The notes under the pieces: generated by a model | What the model saw: the letters and a program-made list of their open reading frames with translations, nothing else | The model's database searches: none | What the model was told of the DNA's origin: nothing | Part shown: piece after piece, positions 32,422 through 40,977 of the stretch | Position numbering within the stretch: position 1 is the first letter of the stretch | Layout of the letters: each line of letters starts with the position of its first letter | Source of the DNA: Alphaproteobacteria bacterium UBA830 | GTDB taxonomy: Bacteria > Pseudomonadota > Alphaproteobacteria > MPNO01 > UBA830 | DNA: 47,678 nt | Assembly: GCA_905181725.1 (NCBI GenBank) | Contig: CAJIYX010000060.1 | Coordinates: forward strand, 1-47,678 | Direction of reading: 5' to 3' | Program-made: the position numbers and the translations under genes

Positions 32422-34098
32422 ATGGCGACGCAGGTAGATGCAATGGCGCTTAGTGGCGGCAGAAACTGTCCCGATCTTCAGGACCATATTGCGGCGCTCG
32501 AAGCCGAAGGCCTTCTGATCCGGATAGACAAACCCGTCAACAAGGATACAGAGCTTCATCCGCTGGTCCGATGGCAGTACCGGGGAGGCATTCCGGATGC
32601 CAACCGCAAGGCGTTCCTGTTCACCAACGTTTATGACAGCCGCGGCAGAACCTATGACATGCCGGTTCTCGTCGGTGCGCTGGCGGCAAACCGCGATGTG
32701 TATCGTATCGGAATCGGCGTGTCGCTCGACGAAATCGGGCCGCACTGGGCAAATGCCGTTAACAACCCGATCGAACCGGTTGCCGTGACTGAGGCGCCCT
32801 GTCAGCAGGTGATTATTACCGGCGACGAGCTGATCGGCGAAGGCAAGGGGCTCGATGCCCTGCCGGTCCCGATCTCGACCCCCGGTTTCGATAGCGCGCC
32901 CTACCTGACGGCCGGAATGTTCGTGACCAAGGATCCCGAAACAGGTGTCCAGAATCTCGGCACCTATCGCGGCGGTCTGAAGGCGTCCAACCGGATGGCG
33001 GTTAGGATGTCTGCCCGCGAAGGCGGGGCAGGCGGCTATCTGCATTGGGAAAAATACAAGGCGCGCGGTGAAAAGATGCCGTGTGCCATCGTTCTCGGCT
33101 GTCCGCCGTCCGTGGCCTATACCGGTCCGCAGAAAATCCGCCGTGATGTCGACGAGCTGACGATTGCGGGTGGTCTCGCGGGGGCGCCAATCCGTACAGT
33201 GAAGTGCTTGGGGCTTGATCTGGTGGTGCCGGCGGATTCGGAGATCATCATCGAAGGTCTGGTCGATACCGAGTATCTAGAACCCGAAGCGCCGTTTGGC
33301 GAATCCCACGGTCATATTTCGCTCGAAGACTACAACATGATCTTCGAGGTCACGGCGATTACCCGTAAATCCAACGCCGTGCTGTCCTCGATCATCAGCC
33401 AGGTCACGCCGTCGGAATCCTCCGTTATCAAGCGCGTTGCGTATGAGCCGATGTTTCTGTCGCATCTCCGAGATCACCTCGGCATAAAAGGGGTCAAGCG
33501 GGTTTTCATGCATGAGCCGCTGACCAATATCCGTCGGGTGATCTTCCTGCAGATGGAACCCGACACGCCGCGGACAGAAGTCTGGCGCGCGCTGTATGGA
33601 GCGACCTCTTTGCGGGCGGATTGCGGTAAATACGTGATCGCCGTGAACGAGGATATCGATCCGGATAACGGCGATGCGGTGTTCTGGTCGCTCGGTTACC
33701 GCGCCGATCCCGACAAGGACATCGAGATATTGCGCCATCGCGATGCGGGGCATGGTCCAAAAGGACCGGGCGGCACCAGGCCGGAGGACTCGACGTTATT
33801 GATCGATGCGACGCTGAAGCGCGATATGCCGCCATTGGCTTTGCCGAAGCGCGAATATATGGAACGCGCCAAGGAGCTTTGGGAAGAATTGGGTCTGCCG
33901 CCCCTGACACCGGAAGCGCCGTGGCACGGTTATTCGCTCGGCGACTGGAGCGAGGAATGGGACAAGCTCGCCGAACGCGCAGCAGCTGGCGGCTATCTTG
34001 AGAACGGCAAGCGCAGCGCTCAGCGCCGCCGTGCGAACATCAAACCGAATACGCATGTCCGGGCGGTGCCCGATTGGGATCAGGATCAGGACGTTTAA
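32422..34098 (+). CDS. UbiD-family prenyl-FMN decarboxylase, copy 1
   Basis: At 558 residues it is a UbiD-type (de)carboxylase, which uses prenylated FMN for non-oxidative decarboxylation of aromatic or unsaturated acids. The catalytic pair corresponding to Fdc1 Glu277 and Glu282 lies in EAPFGESHGH (Glu289, Glu294), and the prFMN/active-site Asn-x4-Arg is Asn178/Arg183 in GVQNLGTYRGG. SQVTPSESSVIKRVAYEP and DHLGIKGVKRVFMHEPLTNI are typical. It heads three tandem UbiD genes. No UbiX, which makes the cofactor, is in the window. The start at ATG 32422 has a weak ribosome site; ATG 32443 is possible. Which acid it handles is unknown. Confidence 0.92.
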   Translation: MATQVDAMALSGGRNCPDLQDHIAALEAEGLLIRIDKPVNKDTELHPLVRWQYRGGIPDANRKAFLFTNVYDSRGRTYDMPVLVGALAANRDVYRIGIGVSLDEIGPHWANAVNNPIEPVAVTEAPCQQVIITGDELIGEGKGLDALPVPISTPGFDSAPYLTAGMFVTKDPETGVQNLGTYRGGLKASNRMAVRMSAREGGAGGYLHWEKYKARGEKMPCAIVLGCPPSVAYTGPQKIRRDVDELTIAGGLAGAPIRTVKCLGLDLVVPADSEIIIEGLVDTEYLEPEAPFGESHGHISLEDYNMIFEVTAITRKSNAVLSSIISQVTPSESSVIKRVAYEPMFLSHLRDHLGIKGVKRVFMHEPLTNIRRVIFLQMEPDTPRTEVWRALYGATSLRADCGKYVIAVNEDIDPDNGDAVFWSLGYRADPDKDIEILRHRDAGHGPKGPGGTRPEDSTLLIDATLKRDMPPLALPKREYMERAKELWEELGLPPLTPEAPWHGYSLGDWSEEWDKLAERAAAGGYLENGKRSAQRRRANIKPNTHVRAVPDWDQDQDV

Positions 34099-34112
34099 GA
34101 AGGGGTTATAAG

Positions 34113-35834
34113 ATGACAGAAACGACGCTTGAACAGCGCGGCTATACCGATCTCCACGAGCATATCGAGGAACTGCGCTCCAAAGGTCTGCTGGTCGAGA
34201 TCGACCGGGAGATCAACAAGGACACCGAGATGCACCCGCTGGTGCGTTGGCAGTTCCGGGGCGGCATCGATGAAGAAGACCGCAAAGCGTTCCTGTTCAA
34301 CAACATCACCGATTCCAAGGGCCGGAAATACGATATCCCGGTGTTGGTTTGCGGTCTTGCCGGTAATCAGGAGATCTATCAGCTCGGCATGCGCTGTGAC
34401 ACGAAAGACCTGAAAAACACCTGGATCAACGCAATTAACAATCCGATCGAGCCGAACCTGGTCGACAGCGCTGAGGCGCCCTGCCACGACATCGTGTTCG
34501 AAGGCGAGGATCTGCTGAACGGAAACGGGCTGGATGCCATTCCGGTGCCGATCTCGTCACCGGGCTGGGACAATGCGCCGTATTTTTCATCGTCGCATTT
34601 CATCACCAAGGACCCGCATACCGGGGTCCAGAATGCGGGCAATTACCGTGGCATGGTGAAATCGCCGACCCGTCTCGGCATGAACCCGTCGGTCGAACTG
34701 CGCACCGGCGGCTATATGCATTGGCTCGAATGGAAAAAACTCGGCAAACCGATGCCCGTCGCTGTGGTCATCGGCGCGCCACCCGTGGTTTCATTTACCT
34801 CTGTGCAGAAGGTGCCCGAAAAGCTCGATGAGCTGGCGGTGTCGGGCGGCCTTGCTGGCGCCGCCCTGAACGTGACCAGGTGCAAAACCGTAGACCTGGT
34901 CGTGCCGGCGGAATCAGAGATTGTCATCGAAGGTTTCGTATCCACTGAATTGCTGGAACCCGAAGCGCCGTTCGGCGAATCCCACGGCCATGTAAACCTT
35001 CAGGAATACAACGCCTATATGGATATCACGACGATCACGCGGCGCAAAAAGGCCGTAATGACGTCCTGGATCAGCCAGGTGACGCCGTCGGAATCCAGCA
35101 CGATAAAACGTCCCGCCTATGAAGCGCGCCAGATCGAACATCTGCGCGATCATCTCGGTATCAAGGGCGTCAAGCATGTGTCTACGCATGAGCCGCTGAC
35201 GTCATTGCACAAGCTGATCATCGTTGTTGTCGACCGCAATATCCCGCGCACGGAAATCTGGCGGGCGATGTATGGCGTGGCCTCGTTGCGCCAGGCGGAA
35301 GGCAAGTGGATCATCGCCGTGAACGAGGACATCGATCCGGACGATACGGATGCCGTGTTCTGGGCGATGTCGTATCGCTGCAAGCCGCACAACGATGTTG
35401 AAATTCTGAAGCATAAACATGAGGGTCACGGGCCGCGATCGCTCCTAGATTCCGAAGACAGCGCCGTGCTGATCGATGCGACGCTGAAGGAAACCTTTCC
35501 GCCAGTGTCTCTGCCGAAGCGCGAGTTCATGGAAAAGGCCAAGAAGATCTGGGAAGAACTAGGGCTTCCGAAACTGAAGCCGAAAGCGCCCTGGTTCGGC
35601 TATGATCTCGGCGAATGGAATTCAGGCCTCGAAGCGATGGCGCGCCGGGCCGTGAAAAGCGAATATTGGATCACAGGCGATATCATCGCCCAGCGCCGCC
35701 GCGGCGACGTTGCGATCAATACCGAAGTCCGCACCCTCGATATGGGTAATCCTGGCGCCGGGGACGAGGTGGATGAAGATCTGACATGGGATAAGCTGGA
35801 AGACGCTTCCCAGATAAAAGACAAAGACGCGTAA
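34113..35834 (+). CDS. UbiD-family prenyl-FMN decarboxylase, copy 2
   Basis: The product is 573 residues from ATG 34113, 14 bp after the previous stop. It keeps the catalytic elements GVQNAGNYRGM (Asn and Arg) and EAPFGESHGHVNLQEYN. It differs from copies 1 and 3 in the substrate region: EARQIEHLRDH rather than EPMFxxHLRDH, WISQVTPSESSTIKR rather than IISQVTPSESSVIKR, and HMHWLEWKK-like GYMHWLEWKKLGKP. Those changes suggest a distinct substrate or an altered partner. The C-terminal tail is longer and acidic (GAGDEVDEDLTWDKLEDASQ). Adjacent UbiD genes with different active sites can act in sequence or as a hetero-oligomer; this is inference. Confidence 0.92.
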   Translation: MTETTLEQRGYTDLHEHIEELRSKGLLVEIDREINKDTEMHPLVRWQFRGGIDEEDRKAFLFNNITDSKGRKYDIPVLVCGLAGNQEIYQLGMRCDTKDLKNTWINAINNPIEPNLVDSAEAPCHDIVFEGEDLLNGNGLDAIPVPISSPGWDNAPYFSSSHFITKDPHTGVQNAGNYRGMVKSPTRLGMNPSVELRTGGYMHWLEWKKLGKPMPVAVVIGAPPVVSFTSVQKVPEKLDELAVSGGLAGAALNVTRCKTVDLVVPAESEIVIEGFVSTELLEPEAPFGESHGHVNLQEYNAYMDITTITRRKKAVMTSWISQVTPSESSTIKRPAYEARQIEHLRDHLGIKGVKHVSTHEPLTSLHKLIIVVVDRNIPRTEIWRAMYGVASLRQAEGKWIIAVNEDIDPDDTDAVFWAMSYRCKPHNDVEILKHKHEGHGPRSLLDSEDSAVLIDATLKETFPPVSLPKREFMEKAKKIWEELGLPKLKPKAPWFGYDLGEWNSGLEAMARRAVKSEYWITGDIIAQRRRGDVAINTEVRTLDMGNPGAGDEVDEDLTWDKLEDASQIKDKDA

Positions 35835-35889
35835 ATCTTTCCCGGCAGGGAAACAGAAAGATGTCCCATCGGGGAAAAGGAAAGACAGA

Positions 35890-37536
35890 ATGACCGAAGA
35901 CAAATATCCGACGCGCAGCTATCCGGACCTGCATGATCACCTGAAAGAGCTCGATGCGCGGGGGCTGCTGGTCACCGTGGATCGCGAGATCAACAAGGAT
36001 ACGGAGATTCATCCGCTGGTCCGCTGGCAGTTTCGCGGCGGAATTGAGGAAAAGGACCGCAAGGCGTTCCTGTTCAATAACGTCGTTGATTCAAAGGGGC
36101 GGAAATTTGATGTACCCGTTGCGGTCGGTGTGCTCGCGGCGAGTCGAGATATCTATCGTACCGGCATTGGTTGCGAACTCGACGAAATTGAATCGACTTG
36201 GAAAAATGCGACCGCAAACCCGATCGACCCGGTCGAAGTAACGGAAGCGCCGTGCCAGGAAATCGTCTGGCAGGGCGCGGATCTCGACAAGGACGGTCAG
36301 GGGCTCGATGGGGTGCCGGTGCCGATCTCCACGCCCGGCTGGGACAACGCGCCTTATACAACACTGTCGCAATACATCACCAAGGACCCGGATAACGGCA
36401 TCCAGAACATGGGTAACTACCGCGGCCAGATCAAAGGCCAGAAGCGAATGGGGATGAACCCGTCGCTGGAACTGCGACCGGGCATCTATATCCATTGGGA
36501 AAAATACAAGAAGCTCGGCCTGCCGATGCCGGCTGCCGTGGTGCTCGGCGCGCCGCCAGCCGTGACGTTCACGTCCGCGATCAAACTGCCGGAAGACACC
36601 GACGAATTCAGTGTCGCCGGGGCACTTGCGGGATCGCCGATTAACATCGTGAAGGCGAAGACGGTGGATCTGATGGTGCCGGCAGAGGCCGAAATCGTCA
36701 TCGAGGGCTATATCAGCACCGAATTCCTGGAGCCGGAGGCACCGTTCGGTGAATCCCACGGACATGTGAACCTGCAGGAATACAACGCTTTTATGGATGT
36801 CACCTGCATCACGCGAAAGAAGAAGGCGATCCTGACGTCAATCATCAGTCAGGTGACGCCGTCGGAATCGTCGGTCATCAAACGCGTCGCCTATGAGCCG
36901 ATGTTCACAGAGCATCTGCGCGATCACCTCGGCATCAAGGGCGTGATCAAGGTCTCGATGCATGAGCCGCTGACCAATATCCGTAAACTTATCATCGTGA
37001 TCTGCGAACGCGATATGCCGTCGACGGAGATCTGGCGGGCTATGTACGGTGCGGCGTCTCTACATCGCGCGGCAGGTAAATACGTGATAGCCGTAAATGA
37101 CGATATCGATCCCGACAATGCCGATGCGATATTCTGGGCGATGGCCTACCGCGCCAATCCGGCGCTCGATGTCGAAATCCTGAAACACCGTGATTCCGGT
37201 CACGGTCCGCGCAGCGACCGGGCAGGGGGAGAGGATGCCTCGGTCCTGTTCGACGCTACCCTCAAAGAGGATTTCCCGCCGATCTCACTGCCGAAGAAGG
37301 AATACATGCTGAATGCCAAGAAAATCTGGGAAGAGCTCGGGCTGCCCGAACTCAAGCCCCAGGTGCCATGGCACGGCTATTCGCTTGGCGAGTGGGCAGA
37401 GGAATTCGACGTGATGGCAAAGCGCGCCGTCGAGAGCGATTACTTCAAGACTGGCGAGATCATCGCCCAGCGTCGCCGAAGCGATGTCGCGATGAATACC
37501 GAAGTGCGGACGCTGAAGGACGAGGACGATAGTTAG
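35890..37536 (+). CDS. UbiD-family prenyl-FMN decarboxylase, copy 3
   Basis: At 548 residues it is closest in several diagnostic segments to copy 1 in the substrate loop (VIKRVAYEPMFTEHLRDHLG) but to copy 2 in others (GIQNMGNYRGQIKGQKRMGM; LQEYNAFMD). Catalytic motif EAPFGESHGHVNLQ is intact. An AAGGAAAGACAG ribosome site precedes ATG 35890. All three copies share the opening pattern (HxxELDARGLLVTVDREINK-type, cut here) and the LVRWQFRGG motif, so they stem from local duplication. A long hairpin follows at 37576-37618 before the ThDP enzyme gene. Substrate unknown; aromatic acid decarboxylation or carboxylation is likely. Confidence 0.92.
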   Translation: MTEDKYPTRSYPDLHDHLKELDARGLLVTVDREINKDTEIHPLVRWQFRGGIEEKDRKAFLFNNVVDSKGRKFDVPVAVGVLAASRDIYRTGIGCELDEIESTWKNATANPIDPVEVTEAPCQEIVWQGADLDKDGQGLDGVPVPISTPGWDNAPYTTLSQYITKDPDNGIQNMGNYRGQIKGQKRMGMNPSLELRPGIYIHWEKYKKLGLPMPAAVVLGAPPAVTFTSAIKLPEDTDEFSVAGALAGSPINIVKAKTVDLMVPAEAEIVIEGYISTEFLEPEAPFGESHGHVNLQEYNAFMDVTCITRKKKAILTSIISQVTPSESSVIKRVAYEPMFTEHLRDHLGIKGVIKVSMHEPLTNIRKLIIVICERDMPSTEIWRAMYGAASLHRAAGKYVIAVNDDIDPDNADAIFWAMAYRANPALDVEILKHRDSGHGPRSDRAGGEDASVLFDATLKEDFPPISLPKKEYMLNAKKIWEELGLPELKPQVPWHGYSLGEWAEEFDVMAKRAVESDYFKTGEIIAQRRRSDVAMNTEVRTLKDEDDS

Positions 37537-37575
37537 GCAGTACCCTTCGCCCTGACGCCGGACAAACGACAGGCA

Positions 37576-37618
37576 GAGGCCCGAATGAGTGCGCATACGA
37601 CTGCACTCATTTGGCCTC
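37576..37618 (+). terminator. Long intercistronic hairpin
   Basis: GAGGCC (37576-37581) pairs with GGCCTC (37613-37618), and AATGAGTGC (37584-37592) with GCACTCATT (37603-37611), leaving a 2/1-base internal loop and a 10-nt apical loop. No U-run follows, so it may be an RNA-processing or attenuating structure between the UbiD genes and the ThDP gene rather than a full terminator. Confidence 0.45.
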
Positions 37619-37700
37619 GCCTTCGCGCTCTGCCACACTGAGATGAACAACAGTCGTTTCCATACGGGAATGCGGCGCGTCTCAGGGGAGAGAATCGAAG

Positions 37701-39419
37701 ATGCCGAAAAAGACACTTAAAAACTGTACGGTAGCCGATGCCTATCTTGCGGTTCTTGCCGACCGCGGCGTCGATTACCTGTTTGCCAATGCGGGCACCG
37801 ACTTTGCCCCGCTGATCGAAGCGCTGGCAAAGGCGCAGGCGCTCGGTACCCCGATCCCTGAGCCGATCACCTGCCCTCATGAAAATACGGCCCAGCATAT
37901 GGCGATTGGCCATTACCTCGTTTCTGGCCGACCGCAGATGTCGATGGTGCATGTAAATGTCGGCACCGCGAACGGCATGAACGGGTTTCTCAATGCGGCG
38001 CGCGGTTACGTGCCGATGCTGTTTACAGCAGGTCGCACGCCGACCAATGAGCATACGCTTAAAGGACATCGTAGCCTCGATATTCACTGGACGCAGGAGA
38101 TGTACGACCAGGCGGGGATGACCCGCGAGGTCGCCAAGTGGGATTACGAGCTGCGCAACGGTGAACAGGTGGCCGATATCGTCGACCGCGCGCTGTCTAT
38201 CTCGATGAGTGAGCCACGGGGGCCGGTTTATCTGTCGCTGCCGCGCGAAGTTCTTTCGCTGAAAATGGACGAGTTCTCATTCGATTCTCCGAACCGTATC
38301 CACCCTGCAACCCCGCCGTACCCCGACCCCAATGCGCTCGACGAGGTAGCATCGCTCCTGGCAAATGCTGAGCGCCCGGTGATGATTACAAACTGGGGCG
38401 GACGGAACCCCGGCGTCATGGCACCGCTGATCGAACTGGCCGAGACCTATGCCATCCCGGTGGTTGAATACCGGAACCGGTTTGTTGCAATGCCGCCGCG
38501 CCATCCGATGCATGCGGGCTACGATCCGAATCCGTATGTAGAAGAAGCCGACGTGATCATCGTCTTCGATACGGTCGTGCCGTGGCTGCCGTCGCAGGTG
38601 ACACCGCCGGATGACTGCATGGTGATCCATATCGCGGCGGATCCGATGTATCAGATAGTGCCGGTGCGGGGTTTCCCGGCGGATATATCGCTCACCTGTC
38701 CGGCCGATATAGGCTTTCGCAGCCTGCTGCCAGTGATGGCTGAGCATGCTAACGGCGCGAAGGACAAAATTGCCATACGGCGCGACAAGATCACGGCGGC
38801 GCATGCCGCACTTGAAGAAGGCTGGCGGTCCAAGCTGGAGAAGGAAAAAACTCAGTCGCCGATCTCGCCTGCCTATATTTCGCACTGTCTGAACAATCTG
38901 CGCGACCCGGACACCATCATGGTCAAGGAATCGCCGTTGATGGGCCAATACCTGGATATCGATCGGCCCGGCACGTTGCTTAACGCCGGTGCTGCGTCAG
39001 GCCTTGGCCACGGCATGGGCGTCGCACTTGGCGCGCAGCTTGCTGCCCCGGGCAAACTGGTGATCGGCACGGAGGGTGACGGCGCCTACATGTTCAACGT
39101 GCCGACGGCCTGTCACTACGTGGCCGCCGAACAGAATCTGCCGATTCTGTGGGTGGTGTTTAATAACCAGCACTGGCAGGCAGTACATCGGGCCACTCTC
39201 GGGCTGGAACCAGACGGTTATGCCGCAAAAGCAAACCGTCAGCCATTGACCCATTTCACCGTCGAACAACACTACGAAAAGGCCGTCGAGGTATCGGGTG
39301 GGGCAGGGTTCCGCGTGACCGAGTCCAAGGACCTGATGTCAACCCTAGACAAGGCGCTCGAAGTCGTGACCGGAGAGAAACGTCAGGCACTGGTCAACGT
39401 TGTCTGCGGTCCGACCTGA
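37701..39419 (+). CDS. ThDP-dependent enzyme, acetolactate synthase/benzoylformate decarboxylase-like, 1
   Basis: The 572-residue protein has the three-domain layout of the acetolactate synthase family. The N-terminal domain carries the cofactor-activating Glu61 (CPHENTAQHMA) and the FANAGTDF loop; the C-terminal domain has the ThDP-magnesium motif starting GDGAYMFN and ending VVFNNQ. GGGGAGAG precedes ATG 37701. It lies 164 bp after the third UbiD gene and shortly before an FMN 2-hydroxyacid dehydrogenase. By analogy with the mandelate pathway, decarboxylation of an aromatic 2-oxo acid is the most attractive role; carboligation is an alternative. It differs strongly from the second ThDP enzyme at 40978. 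Confidence 0.9.
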   Translation: MPKKTLKNCTVADAYLAVLADRGVDYLFANAGTDFAPLIEALAKAQALGTPIPEPITCPHENTAQHMAIGHYLVSGRPQMSMVHVNVGTANGMNGFLNAARGYVPMLFTAGRTPTNEHTLKGHRSLDIHWTQEMYDQAGMTREVAKWDYELRNGEQVADIVDRALSISMSEPRGPVYLSLPREVLSLKMDEFSFDSPNRIHPATPPYPDPNALDEVASLLANAERPVMITNWGGRNPGVMAPLIELAETYAIPVVEYRNRFVAMPPRHPMHAGYDPNPYVEEADVIIVFDTVVPWLPSQVTPPDDCMVIHIAADPMYQIVPVRGFPADISLTCPADIGFRSLLPVMAEHANGAKDKIAIRRDKITAAHAALEEGWRSKLEKEKTQSPISPAYISHCLNNLRDPDTIMVKESPLMGQYLDIDRPGTLLNAGAASGLGHGMGVALGAQLAAPGKLVIGTEGDGAYMFNVPTACHYVAAEQNLPILWVVFNNQHWQAVHRATLGLEPDGYAAKANRQPLTHFTVEQHYEKAVEVSGGAGFRVTESKDLMSTLDKALEVVTGEKRQALVNVVCGPT

Positions 39420-39458
39420 GCGTTTTCTGGTCTGGCTCCGATAGAGGCTGCGGTGGTC

Positions 39459-39641
39459 TCAGGAATTTTCGACAACGATCTTTCCTTTTGCCTGTCGGAT
39501 TTCGATAAGCGCTTGCGCGGCCCGAATGCTCTCGGCATTGATCAGTGTCAAAACTTCGGTGAGCGGCGTGCGAATGCGCCCCGCATCAATTTCGCCCGCC
39601 AAATAATTCAGCAGAGTTCCGGAAGGCGGTGCGTAAGCCAC
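39459..39641 (-). pseudogene. Remnant of a zinc-type/quinone oxidoreductase C terminus
   Basis: A minus-strand frame of about 55 codons reads LAGEIDAGRIRTPLTEVLTL then INAESIRAAQALIEI and ends GKIVVENS. This resembles the last part of NADP-dependent quinone-oxidoreductase/alcohol-dehydrogenase proteins (…INAxNxRRAHxLxE…GKIVLE). Nothing upstream up to 39893 continues the family in any frame, so the remaining 5' part is missing. The surrounding stretch 39420-39893 otherwise holds only the ribosome site of the next gene and no convincing gene. Confidence 0.6.
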
Positions 39642-39893
39642 CGTCCTGAGATGGCGGGATAGAGGCTCCCGCTGGCTCGACTGCAGGTCCTGCCGTATCT
39701 ATGGATATTGTCCTTCCGGAAAAGGCACGTTCGCCAGACCTTATTCCGTCTGTGAGTTTTTTAGCCGGGGTCAAAAGTTTGTCGCACCCTGAAATTGCCT
39801 CGGCTCGGTATTTTGTATAAAAATCTAAACAAGCGTTCGCTTTAGAAGCTAAGCCGGAAATAAATATCGGTATTGCGGGGGAGGAATAAACGG

Positions 39894-40973
39894 GTGAGTG
39901 ATTTCGCCACGTTGCACGAAATCGTCAAGGCGGCACACCGGAATCTGTCTCCCGGCGCGTGGGATTATTTGACCGGCGGTGCCGATACGGAAACTGCGCT
40001 GCTGCGCAACCGGATGGGGCTCGACAGTCTTGCCTTTCGTCCACGTGTTCTCAACGACGTGCGTGAGATCGACCTCAGATCAACTGTCCATGGCGTCAAA
40101 AGCCGTCTCCCGATTATTCTGGCGCCCATGGGATCGCTCGATGCGCTCGATCCCGGTGGTGCCATGTCGGTTGCCAAGGCGGCCGAAGAATTCGGTGTCC
40201 TCAGCTATCTGAGCTCGGTCACCCGGCCCGGGATTGAGGAGATCGCCGCGGAGACGAAGCATGACAAGGTGTTTCAGTTATACGTGCGCGGCGATCGCGC
40301 TTGGATTGGCGATATCGTCAACAAAGCAATCGATCTCGGCTATATCCATTTTTGTCTGACCATTGATGTCGCGCTGTATTCACGGCGCGAACGCGACCTG
40401 ATCAAACGATATCAGCCAAGCGGACGGGCGCGGAATAACGAAGGCTGGGATTTTCAGGCGGCGCTCAACTGGGATCTTGTGAAATGGTTCAAAGACACCT
40501 GGGACCTCCCGCTTATCCTCAAAGGGATCGCGACGGCGCAGGATGCTGCGCTCTGCGTCGAGCACGGGGTCGAGGTCGTCTACGTGTCGAACCATGGCGG
40601 CAGACAGCTTGATCACGGACGCGGCACGATCGATATGCTCCCCGAAATCGTGAAAGAGGTGAATGGCCGTGCCGAAATCGTCGTCGATGGCGGGTTCTGC
40701 CGGGGCGCAGATATCGTCAAGGCGCTTACCCGCGGTGCCGACGCCGTCGCGATCGGAAAAATTCAGGGGCTTGGGCTTGCCGCCGATGGCGAGGCAGGCG
40801 TGTACCGCGTGCTTGAACTTCTTGAAATTGAAATCAATACGGTAATGGGGCTGCTCGGCCTCGACAGCCTCGATAAGCTCTCAGAACAATTCCTTGAACC
40901 AGCGCAGCCTGTCGTTACGCCGGGGGTGCTCAGCGCGTTTCCTTTTCTCAATCTACCTTTGCAGGAGTACTGA
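39894..40973 (+). CDS. FMN-dependent 2-hydroxyacid dehydrogenase (lactate/mandelate type)
   Basis: From GTG 39894, preceded by GGGGGAGGA, the protein has 359 residues, the usual TIM-barrel length of the glycolate oxidase/L-lactate/(S)-mandelate dehydrogenase family. Motifs: GGADTETALLRNR near the N terminus, LPIILAPMG (FMN site), and the catalytic His region VSNHGGRQLDHGRGTID, then VDGGFCRGADIVKAL and GADAVAIGK for phosphate binding. The TTG 21 bp upstream overlaps the ribosome site and is unlikely. It ends 4 bp before the second ThDP enzyme, a tight coupling like that of mandelate dehydrogenase with benzoylformate decarboxylase. It oxidises a 2-hydroxy acid to a 2-oxo acid; the side chain is unknown. 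Confidence 0.92.
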   Translation: MSDFATLHEIVKAAHRNLSPGAWDYLTGGADTETALLRNRMGLDSLAFRPRVLNDVREIDLRSTVHGVKSRLPIILAPMGSLDALDPGGAMSVAKAAEEFGVLSYLSSVTRPGIEEIAAETKHDKVFQLYVRGDRAWIGDIVNKAIDLGYIHFCLTIDVALYSRRERDLIKRYQPSGRARNNEGWDFQAALNWDLVKWFKDTWDLPLILKGIATAQDAALCVEHGVEVVYVSNHGGRQLDHGRGTIDMLPEIVKEVNGRAEIVVDGGFCRGADIVKALTRGADAVAIGKIQGLGLAADGEAGVYRVLELLEIEINTVMGLLGLDSLDKLSEQFLEPAQPVVTPGVLSAFPFLNLPLQEY

Positions 40974-40977
40974 CAGC

